NCBI GenBank assembly: GCA_018340375.1 | Contig: JAFFJZ010000046.1 | Span: 62,001 to 126,000 of the forward strand | Length of the DNA: 64,000 bases | Direction: 5' to 3' | Origin: Gonatopus flavifemur | Taxonomy: Eukaryota; Arthropoda; Insecta; Hymenoptera; Dryinidae | Shown here: positions 55,301-64,000 of the stretch, one piece after another | Layout: every line of letters begins with the position of its first letter | Position numbering within the stretch: position 1 is the first letter of the stretch | The notes under the pieces: model-generated | Seen by the model: only the letters and a program-made list of their open reading frames with translations | Database searches by the model: none | Told to the model about the DNA's origin: nothing | Made by a program: the position numbers and the translations under genes

Positions 55301-56381
55301 ATCAATTTTAAAAAATGATATTTTATCAAAAATTATAGAAAAATCATTAATCTCATCACCAACACCTATAAATATCCCAATTTTTCGAAATTTTGGATCT
55401 GTGTTAGGGTTAATATTAATTATTCAAATTATTAGTGGATTTTTTTTACCATTACATTACTGTCCAAATATTAATTTAGCATTTGAAAGAATTATTCATA
55501 TCATACAAGATGTTAATAATGGATGATTTATTCGAAATATCCATATAAATGGAGCCTCAATATTTTTTTTATGTATTTATTTACATATTGGACGAGGATT
55601 ATATTATTCTTCATTTAGATTAAAATATACGTGAATTGTTGGTGTAATAATTTTATTTATTTCCATAGCAACAGCTTGTTTAGGATATGTTTTACCATGA
55701 GGACAAATATCTTTTTGAGGAGCAACAGTGATTACAAATTCAATTTCAGCTATCCCCGTTATTGGTGATCATATTGTTACTTGATTATGAGGAGGGTTTT
55801 CAATTAATAATGCAACATTAAATCGATTTCATTCTTTTCATTTTATTTTACCTTTTATCATCATAATATGAATTTTAATCCATTTGACTTTTCTTCATCA
55901 AACTGGTTCTTCAAATCCTCTTGGATCTAAAAGAAACTTATATAAAATTCCTCTCCATATTCATTTTACTATTAAAGACATTCTAGGATTCATAATAATA
56001 ATTATATTTTTAAGAATATTAGTATTTTTTAACCCATACATATTATCAGACCCAGATAATTTTATACCTGCAAATTGCTTAAATACTCCAATTCATATTC
56101 AACCTGAATGATATTTTTCATTTGCTTATGCTATCTTACGATCAATTCCTAATAAACTTGGTGGAGTAATTGCATTAATCTTTTCAATTTTAATTTTATT
56201 AATTATACCTTTTAATATATATAATAAAATTAAATCAAAAATATTCTTTCCTTTAAATCAAACCTTATTTTGAATTTTTTGTATATCTTTCTTAATTTTA
56301 ACTTGAGCAGGGTCTAAACCTATTGAATACCCTATAATTATAATTATAAACATACTAACTAAACCCTTATGTTTTAATTAG
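55293..56381 (+). CDS. cob: cob (cytochrome b), intact
   Basis: Core subunit of complex III. ATG at 55293, 362 residues to TAG at 56379-56381. [20 protein letters not shown] and the haem histidines, GYVLPWGQMSFWGATVITN and the PEWYF region ([22 protein letters not shown]) are all present. No frame break. Confidence 0.92.
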
Positions 56382-56463
56382 ACAAATTACATCTATTTTC
56401 TACTTTATTTATTTTTCAATTAATCCTTTAATAATAAAGATTTGAAAATTTATTCTAATTTAA

Positions 56464-56530
56464 AGTTAATGAACTTGACATAAGTTTATGTTTTGAATAC
56501 ATATAAAAGAAATAGAATTTTCTATTAACT
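56464..56530 (+). tRNA. trnS2: tRNA-Ser2 (TGA)
   Basis: Acceptor AGTTAAT/ATTAACT, anticodon TGA. An 82-bp spacer separates it from cob. Confidence 0.85.
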
Positions 56531-57502
56531 TAAATAAAAAAAAAATTCAATAATTATTTTCAATATTAATCTATAAAAAAAAATAATTAAAACTGGGATT
56601 AAAAAATGTTTTCAACATAATATTATTAATACATCATAACGAATTCGTGGTAAAACCCCACGAATTCAAATAATTGGAAAATTAATAAATGAAAAAATAA
56701 AATAAAAAATAATATATTTTATCTTAACTCCAATAAATATTATAGAAAAGAAGAAACTTGAAAATATAATTATACCATATTCTGATATAAAAATTATCCC
56801 AAATAAACCTCTAGAATATTCTACATCAAATCCAGATACTAATTCTGATTCACCTTCAACTAAGTCAAAAGGAGTTCGATTTAATTCAGCTAATATTGCA
56901 ACAGATGAAACTAATATTAAAGTGAATATTATTATGAAGTATTTATCAATATACTGAAATTCAAAAAATTTATTTAAAGTATAACTTTCATTAAATAAAA
57001 TAATTCTCAAAATAGCTATAATTAATATCACTTCATAAGAAATTATTTGTGAAACTGCACGAATAGCTCCAATTAATGCATAATTAGAATATGATGATCA
57101 ACCTGCTATAACTAAAGGATAAGTTCTAACTGATCAAAAACAGCGAATAAATAATATTTCATCATCTATTAAAAAAGATTCTTCTATTAAAGGTACTATT
57201 AATCAAATTATTAATATTAAAATCAATATTATTATAGGAGATATAATAAAAAAAAATGTATAATATATTGTTACATTAGTAATTTCATTAGTGTATAATT
57301 TAATTGCATCACTAAAAGGCTGTGAAATACCATTGAATCTAACTTTATTTGGACCTTTCCGATTTTGAATATATCCTAAAACTTTCCGTTCTAATAAAGT
57401 ATTAAATGCTACTCCAATTAAAACCAATAATATATTTAAAATAATAGTTAAAATTAATATCCCCTCATATACAAATATTATAAAATTTAATAAAATTATC
57501 AT
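56525..57502 (-). CDS. nad1: nad1, intact
   Basis: NADH dehydrogenase subunit 1. ATG at 57502 to TAA at 56525-56527, 325 residues. [19 protein letters not shown] and [25 protein letters not shown] are diagnostic. The frame is open throughout in the mitochondrial code; it overlaps trnL1 at its start and trnS2 at its end. Confidence 0.92.
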
Positions 57503-57568
57503 TTAAAAATTAAAACTAATTTTTATAATTAAATTCTACATTTAATACACTTAATCTGCCAAAATAAT
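57498..57568 (-). tRNA. trnL1: tRNA-Leu1 (TAG)
   Basis: Minus strand, acceptor ATTATTT/AAATGAT, anticodon TAG. Confidence 0.82.
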
Positions 57569-58880
57569 CTTTTTGAAATATTCTATTAATAAAAATTATT
57601 TTTTATATACAATCCTTTCGTACAAATGTATATAAATAAACAATAATAAAAATAGAAACCGATCTGGCTCACACCGATCTTAACTCAAATCATGTAAGAT
57701 TTCAAAAGTCGAACAGACTTAAATTTTTAATATCTTCATTAAAATTATTCCTTAATTCAACATCGAGGTCACAATCAACTTATTTGATATGAACTATCAT
57801 AAGTTATTACGCTGTTATCCCTAAGGTGATTTATTCAAATTTTTAAATTAAAATTCTTTAAAGTCATTAATTTATGTTTAATAAATTTGAAAGTTTATTA
57901 GATTCAAAAATCCTCCCAATGAAATATAAAATAAATTTTTTTTAGTTAAATATTAAGAAATAAAATTTATTTTCTATAAGATTCTATAGGGTCTTCCCGT
58001 CTTTTATTTACATTCGAATATTTTGATTTAAAATAAAATTTCATTAATAAAATTAATAAAGTTATTTCATTTTTTCATTCATACAATTTCCTAATTAAAG
58101 AACTAATGATTATGCTACCTTTGTACAGTCAAATTACTGCAGCTATTCAATTCAAATCATTGAGCAGAAGAGACTTTTCATTTGAACAAAAAGCCATGTT
58201 TTTGATAAACAGGTGAATAATAAATTTGCCTAATTCATACAAATTGAATTAATCAATTGAATTTAAATAATAAAAATTCAAAATTACTAATATTATTATT
58301 ATTATTTAGTTAATTCTATTTGAACTAAAATTTTTATAATAAATTAAATTATTGAGTACTAAATTTTTTTTCAATTTTAGGTAAATTATTACATTTTTTT
58401 TTTTTAAATAATTTTAATTTTATTGAAATTATATAAATATTTGAATAAATAAAAATTTTAAAATTATTTTGAAGTTTATCCCTTAAAATATTCTAAATTG
58501 ATAATAAAATAAAAAATTAATTTTGAATTTACATAAATAATTTCTTAAATCAAATTTATTTATAAAGAAACTAGATATTAAAATTCGATTTACATTTCAT
58601 TATCCTAATTATAAATTTTCAATAATTTTCTTCCATTAACTAATATTTATAATTAACTCATTTTATTTCGGGAAATTAAACATTAAATTAATTTCAATTG
58701 AAAATCCCTGGGACAAACGGTACATTCAATAAAAAATTCTTTTTTATATATAAATTCATTCCTTTACAGTAATAATTTAGAATATTTATTTTTCCTAGGA
58801 TCAATACTGGAATATTATATTATTATTAATTTTCAAAATTAAAAAATTGATTATCAATGATTCAAAAATTTTAATTTAAA
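57569..58880 (-). rRNA. rrnL: 16S (large subunit) rRNA
   Basis: Minus strand. The conserved 3' part contains the complement of ACTCAAATCATGTAAGA (57685), the loop GACGGGAAGACCCTATAGA (complement near 57985) and CACCTGTTTATCAAAAACAT (complement near 58195). The 5' end is approximate. The 16S carries the motif ATTATTGAGTACTAAATTT at 58349-58367, also present in nad6 and the control repeats. I could not find trnV at the 16S/12S junction. Confidence 0.88.
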
Positions 58881-58887
58881 TATAAAA

Positions 58888-59716
58888 TTCTAAAAACACT
58901 TTCCAGTATTTTTACTTTGTTACGACTTACTTTATTAATTTGATGAAATTGACGGGCAATATGTACATATTCAATAATATATTCGAATTAAATAATTTAA
59001 TAAATTCACTTCTAAATCCAATTCCCAAAAATGATGTAAAAAATTTTATTAATCATTAAAATAATAATGTAATTCAATTAAATCTTTATCTATAATCTAT
59101 ATTTTGATCTGAATTCAATTGAAATGAAAATTAAAAAAATTAATTTTCCAAATTTATTCTATTAAACGACAATACATAAAATTATAAAATAAGTTTAACT
59201 TATCGTGGACCATCAATTACTCATCAAATTCCTCTAATTAATTAAAATATCGCCAAATTTTTCAATTTTAATAATATCATATATTTAATCATTTTCAGAA
59301 ATTGTTTAAATAAAAATACTAGGGTATCTAATCCTATTCTAAAAAATTATTTCTTCAAAAAAATAAAAAAAAATTTTTAATAATGAAATTATTTCACTAA
59401 ATTTTGAGATTTTAAAATTTCTTTTAATTTAAAATTTGATTATTTCATTAATAAATATAATAATTAATTCATTTATATTGTTTAGACGCAATTGCTGGCA
59501 CAATTTGAATTCAAATTGAAATTTTTACTGAAACTGAATTAATTTATTCTTTAATATTATAAATTCCATAATATTATTATTTAAATACTTTATCTGAAAA
59601 TCATTTATTTAATAAAATTACAATTAATTTATTCAACTAAAATTGAATGGATTAAAATTTTTATTGGTTGAATCTCTTTATTGTAAATAAAATATTTTAA
59701 TTTAAACTAAAATTTT
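58888..59716 (-). rRNA. rrnS: 12S (small subunit) rRNA
   Basis: Minus strand. The 3' end is marked by CTGGAAAGTGT (complement at about 58898) and TTTGTTACGACTTA (58917). GACGGGCAATATGTACAT (58952) and the complement of AGGATTAGATACCCTAGT (59321) are further conserved sites. Ends are approximate. Confidence 0.88.
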
Positions 59717-59717
59717 T

Positions 59718-59783
59718 CAAGAAATAGTTTAATTTAAAATATTAATTTTGGAAATTAAAGTTATATATATATATTCTTTTTTG
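59718..59783 (+). tRNA. trnP: tRNA-Pro (TGG), translocated to the 12S side
   Basis: CAAGAAATAGTTTAATTTAA with anticodon arm TTAATTTTGGAAATTAA matches insect trnP. In the ancestral order trnP lies on the minus strand between trnT and nad6; here it lies on the plus strand after 12S, beside the control region. Confidence 0.78.
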
Positions 59784-59786
59784 ATA

Positions 59787-60078
59787 ATTTAAACTAAGAT
59801 CTTACGACAATGTAAATTAAACATAATCTGTACAGTAGAGATATGATCACCAATTCTAGATCTCTACTAAAAGCAGATTTAGTACTCAATAATTTACGTT
59901 CACTTTTTTTATTTAAGTATTAACTTTATGAAAATTTCAATATTAACGTTCATTTATACACTTATTAGACTACACAATAAATTTAAACTAAAATCTTACG
60001 ACAATGTAAATTAAACATAATCTGTACAGTAGAGATATGATCACCAATTCTAGTTCTAGTTCTTTACTAAAATAAATT
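59787..60078 (-). repeat. Control-region repeats in inverted orientation
   Basis: About 1.5 units of the 193-bp repeat of 43030-44266, reverse-complemented (for example TACGTTCACTTTTTTTATTT near 59895). The last unit ends in a rearranged CTAGTTCTAGTTCTTTAC stretch before the 17-bp flank. Confidence 0.9.
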
Positions 60079-60080
60079 TT

Positions 60081-60168
60081 ACACCCTACAACTTTTTATA
60101 AAACATTCTCCAATAAAAGGTGATCCCACAAAGATATTTCGTTGTCTCAAGATAAATGCCTCACCCTG
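60081..60168 (-). repeat. Right end of the palindromic mariner, with right 17-bp flank of the NUMT
   Basis: ACACCCTACAACTTTTT (60081-60097) repeats 43010-43026. The remainder inverts 36670-36750, ending GATAAATGCCTCACCCTG, with TA at 60169-60170. It shows that the LINE and the mitochondrial block were both inserted in one terminal repeat. Confidence 0.88.
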
Positions 60169-60211
<43 letters not shown>

Positions 60212-60232
60212 ATGTATTAATCAAGTATATAT
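60169..60232. repeat. TA/ATAC microsatellite
   Basis: About 38 bp of nearly pure TA followed by GTGTATGTATT, directly after the mariner end. Confidence 0.85.
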
Positions 60233-61560
60233 ACACGGGGCATTCTTTGTCAGCGGAGACCACACGGTTTTCAAAATTTCGTTCTCCCGAATGAGATCGA
60301 CGCCCACTCAAATTGGAGCTCGAACACTACCCTCACAAAAGCTGAGTGGCAAAAGGTTGATTTGAGATGGCTGACTCAATGCGACTGCCATAATCAATTT
60401 ATGTTATGATTTTTTCAATAATTCCATTGGAAAAATCGCATTCTCTTGATAATCCTTCCGGAAAATCGATCCATTGAATACTTTTCCATGATGACCAGAG
60501 AATGTTCTCACCCAGGTTCAACCCTTTGCGCGGCTCTCATATGGGACTCATACAAGAAAAGTGGTGACAAAGAGCTGGAAATGCATGTTTTTGAGTCATA
60601 AATCGTTCATGATTCTCCGTCATGACTGAACATCGATGATGTATCTGTTTGATATCATCCCCGAGACGCTAAGAGAATAACCCGTCCAGCTCTCATTGTC
60701 CAAACGAATTATGACCCGGAAACACCCAACTCCGCTTTCTTTCACCGGTTGTTTTATATGTATAAGTCCCCATATGTGAACCGCAGAAACATTTGAACCT
60801 AGATGGAATCATCCTCTCGTCATCCCACAAGACTATCCATCGGATGTATGATTGATTTCCAGTGACGGCGATAACGTCCAAACAAATTATGACTCAACAG
60901 CACGCATTTTCCACTTTTTTTCACCGTCCTTCTTGGATAAGTCCCACATGTGATCTGCACAAACGATACAACCTGGAAAGGATCATTCTCTGGTCACATG
61001 AGAAGGATATCCAACAGATACATCATTGATATCCAGTGATGGCAGAGAATCATAAGCGATTCACGACCTGGAAAAATGCATTCTTCGCAGTCAGATTAAA
61101 TACAAATGAACAATACCGTTCAGCATAGTGTTTTTGAGATATAGAATTGCCCCTTGGGACTCAGGGGGCTCCTGAAGTCCCAAGAGATCCTTGATCCTTC
61201 CTCATGACAGAAGATGCATCATGTCATCATTCCGTTATGTCACTCGTCATTATCGTGGAAAGTGGGCGAGAGATTTGGTATTCTTTGGGACTCCGGTATG
61301 CCTTCGAGAAAATCGAATCCTGTTCCCGGAAAAAGAATGTGATCCCCCACAGCACAACGTTCACTTTGAACGTTTATGGGAGGTTCATAGAACGTGGGAC
61401 AGGTTTCCTGAACGTTCAGAAAACGCCTCAGAGACACATTGTGCTGTTAGGGATATGCATTCACACGTGAATTAGGAGTTGTGGAATCTGATTGTGACAG
61501 TCTCACCAAAATAGGTGAACTATCTACGCATGACGGAGGAGAATTCGTTTTATGATTCTG
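60233..61560. other. Unrecognised sequence downstream of the capsid relic
   Basis: No stable open frame on either strand. It probably includes the decayed C-terminal part of the capsid gene that is visible from 61560 upward on the minus strand, but I could not match any motif. The phrase GACTCAACAGCACG / CGATTCACGACCTGG recurs loosely every 150 bp, perhaps by chance. Confidence 0.35.
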
Positions 61561-62786
61561 AGAACTGGAAGGATCACATTTCCATCACCAATCAATACTT
61601 CGTTATCGACGCATCGCATTATAATTCTTTTTGGTAATTCACCAAGGATCACATTATCCAATGTTCCACTATGTACGCCCAGATGAATGATAAGGGTTCA
61701 CACTCCTACACGTGTAAGGAGGTATTTCGCTGTGGATTTGGTTGAGGCTCGGACATGTGCTAGTGAAACTGATGTTGAAATTCCCGCTCGTCGTATAATG
61801 AGGGTTGCCTCAACAATATGCACCTTGTAATTGCTCCAGTAATCATGAGATAAAAGGCGTTTCACGTACGAACGAGTCCTAAACGAATGCCCACTCTATT
61901 GATGAGAAACTTAATCATTATTGGCGTTCATGGAATCCGTCCAGGTGTATTATCACATCAGAGTGCACTAGTGAGATGTGATTCTTTAGCAGCAGGTTCT
62001 TAATCCAATAGTGTTCCAATATAGGTTCTGTATGCGTGAACATTATTGAGTGGTGATACCAATTTTCAGTCAAAGTCAACGTCGATTTGATCGAACTCTG
62101 AATGCATAAAATGATTGACTGGACCATATTCTGGTGTATCTGGTATCTTCATATCTCTGCTGTCCAAAGCAAGAACACCGTGAGTCGCATTTGTGACTAG
62201 AATACATTTTCCATATCATCTTAATCGTTGAAAAATTCTGCGTACTACCGGGTTTCTCATTTTGAGAAGAACTCAATACTCTCCCAATGATAGCGGTCCG
62301 GAATACGGAGGAATTAATGAAATTTGAAACGTTCATAGAAAAAAAAACGTGGGAACAGAAAAATGGGAAGTCTATAATACTTCAATAGTCTATAGACTCC
62401 AATGACAAACCGTTCCTATGGTGTATCATACCCTATGAATGGTTTGGCATTGAGAAATGGTTTGTTCTATCGATCTCTAAAGATAACAGTTTCTGTTGAT
62501 TTCTCGAATCCAAGTCAAATGCACTTACAGTCTTCTCACTTCGGACAGCAGATCTGTTCCTCGAGCCTCACGTTCGATTTGTACTCGTGAACTAAGCATC
62601 GTATGCGCTGAATCCATGAACTCCTCACCTTGACCGGAAACGATGGATTCTATTGGTAAATCATCACTCAAAGCCGATATCGGTTTGTCATGAACCTATT
62701 GCAACCTCTCGATTATCGTTTGTGTTGGTGGAAAGTCGCAATTCTGATTTGACGAATACTTACGATTGTACATGGAGAAACGCCAT
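61560..62786 (-). pseudogene. Polinton/Maverick-like major capsid protein relic
   Basis: Minus strand, from ATG at 62786. Decayed segments in different frames match the order of Polinton (adintovirus-like) double jelly-roll capsid proteins. First comes a serine-rich start with VKSEL, then a PPTQT-like stretch and PISALSDDLPIESIVSGQGE (about 62640). After these come NHFMHSEFDQIDVDFD (about 62105), AYRTYI, EATLIIRRAGISTSVSLAHV (about 61770) and LPKRIIMRCVDNE (about 61640). Many stops and frameshifts. Motif recall is from family knowledge; no protein is restored here. Confidence 0.6.
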
Positions 62787-62834
62787 TCTGATCTTTCCTC
62801 CACACAACCTTTATGTTCCATAAGAAAATACCAA

Positions 62835-63262
62835 CTACTGCGAAAGGTTCGATTCTGCGTCTCGATTTCCTTGATATTGGTTCAGTGTTACGGATTCCAA
62901 CAATTTCCTCCTGTTCCTTTCTCTTCGTGATATCCTTTTCCTTTCGTATCGTTCCACGTCCACAGGTGTCCTCGTTTGAGTACGAGATCGTGTCCTTGTA
63001 TGACGACGAGTTGTCTTTGAATGAGTCCGTTTCACTATCTCAACTATTCTGTATCCTGAACCATTCATCGAAAGATCGATGCATTCTTCTGCTTTTCTCT
63101 TTGGATTTCTATCAGCGTCCCTGAGATTCCCTCTCCTCCAATATATCATGTGCAATATCCACCTCTGTGCACGAAGCTCCTGTCCCAATAACTCGTGCCC
63201 CTTTACGAATCAAGGGGAGGTCTTCACGAGAGAGACCACCAAGAAAACTGCCTTTACCATTC
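62835..63262 (-). pseudogene. pX-like basic capsid-associated protein relic
   Basis: Minus strand, FLGGLSREDLPLIRKGARVI (about 63255-63200), then after a frameshift NPKRKAEECIDLSMNGSGY (about 63105-63050). This F..LFR...PL...GA..VG ... LKRK ... GSGYK pattern is that of the small basic protein encoded next to capsid genes in insect Maverick/Polinton elements. It is followed by an Arg/Thr-rich tail ending at 62835. Confidence 0.6.
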
Positions 63263-63359
63263 CCTCGTCAATATGGTGTCCCAACGTAGACATCTGGTAC
63301 CTCATTACCCACCTGGGCTTCGGGGTAGTCCACCTAATGATCAATACTTTTGGAAATGT

Positions 63360-63986
63360 TTACAAGATACATTCGGAACGTAGTGTCACCGTGAGTGTCC
63401 CGTGTTCAAATGTCATCGGATGTTCAAATTGATCTCTCATATCGATATTCGTGGTTTGAAAATTTGAACGAAGTAATGGAATATATTTGAGCGGTGGAAA
63501 TGTTCTCACCGTAACGGCCCCGTACGAACACTTCGTTATGTAAAATGGTACTACACGTGATAATGCAGTTTGTGTATTACCTGTTTTGTAAGATTCACAC
63601 AAAGTTGTATATACAAAGAGGGTAGCAGGTGCAACGCCTGCCAAGCTGGCAGGTCTTGAAGCTTCATATTCGAGTTCCTCGTTGGACACCAGAATTCTCT
63701 GTCTGTTCATAGGGGGTACAAGCCCAAGCAGATGACAGGAAACCGGTGAAATCAAGATTGAATGTTCAGTTTGGTTACATTCCAGATCACAAACACGATT
63801 AATTGACATAGAACCACTATGACTGAGGACCAGCCCTAAATGACTCCGTATAGATGCAATCATATTGACAGTTTTGATCAGTTCATTGGTCGTTCTGTAT
63901 ATTTCTGGGGCGACACATGATCTGTCTCCACGATGATCAGTGTCTACCTTTTGAACATTATCACTGTTTGAGCCATTTTTTATCAC
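63360..63986 (-). CDS. Penton/minor-capsid-like protein of a Polinton/Maverick element
   Basis: A 208-residue frame on the minus strand, the longest open frame in this part. The C-terminal half has a pattern of short beta strands (FVYTTLCESYKTGNTQTALS, RVVPF, YIPLLRSNFQ) and ends in a strand pair with IDMRDQFEHPMTFEHGTLTV, which closely follows a C-terminal motif of Polinton/adintovirus penton-like proteins in arthropods. It lies just upstream of the pX-like and capsid relics, in the expected cluster. It may still be open by chance; its 5' neighbour is cut by the window edge. Confidence 0.55.
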   Translation of the reverse strand: MIKNGSNSDNVQKVDTDHRGDRSCVAPEIYRTTNELIKTVNMIASIRSHLGLVLSHSGSMSINRVCDLECNQTEHSILISPVSCHLLGLVPPMNRQRILVSNEELEYEASRPASLAGVAPATLFVYTTLCESYKTGNTQTALSRVVPFYITKCSYGAVTVRTFPPLKYIPLLRSNFQTTNIDMRDQFEHPMTFEHGTLTVTLRSECIL

Positions 63987-64000
63987 GCTGATGAAGCTAG

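Noticed and set aside
58800..58900. trnV between 16S and 12S
   Set aside because: No sequence with a TAC anticodon loop and matching arms could be found on either strand.
61191..61475. Plus-strand genes in 61.2-61.5 kb
   Set aside because: Overlapping frames on both strands of similar length and no motif; the minus-strand capsid relic lies next to them.

Overview
The window is eukaryotic and most likely insect DNA. It holds no convincing host gene: almost everything recognisable is mobile or virus-derived, in nested layers. The mitochondrial-type block uses the invertebrate mitochondrial code, has the arthropod gene order, and carries a trnS1 with a TCT anticodon and a rearranged Q-M-I tRNA cluster. 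Those traits fit Hymenoptera best, but the order is not proven.

Layout, left to right. (1) About 1-18.66 kb: a relic of a DNA transposon encoding a DUF4218-type transposase (minus strand) is split by an errantivirus-like Ty3/gypsy provirus (1869-17374). The provirus has 319-bp LTRs and degraded gag and pol genes. An unusual macro-domain-like region lies between RNase H and integrase, and env is still an open frame. Its pol is split again by a 3.9-kb DNA transposon with an 8-bp target duplication (6223-10104). (2) 18.66-36.65 kb: two almost identical 2,032-bp Tc1/mariner-superfamily elements with DD41D transposases, a Jockey-type LINE relic, an RTE-like LINE broken up by a 4.7-kb foldback element and a deleted mariner, several MITEs, and a GC-rich block. 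(3) 36.67-43.0 kb: a palindromic mariner-superfamily element holding a nearly full-length RTE-like LINE. (4) 43.03-60.08 kb: what looks like an entire mitochondrial genome inserted in the right terminal repeat of that element, flanked by a 17-bp direct repeat. Inside its nad2 gene sits a 780-bp LINE fragment with a 14-bp target duplication, so this is a nuclear copy (NUMT) rather than mitochondrial DNA. (5) 60.2-64.0 kb: a decayed Polinton/Maverick-like (adintovirus-like) capsid gene cluster on the minus strand, running off the right edge.

The insertions give a relative time order. The DUF4218 transposon is older than the errantivirus, which is older than the hAT-like element. The palindromic mariner is older than both the LINE and the NUMT; the NUMT is older than the tailed LINE fragment. 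No pathway or operon links these pieces. What connects them is nesting, with target-site duplications and reading frames that match again when the inserted element is ignored.
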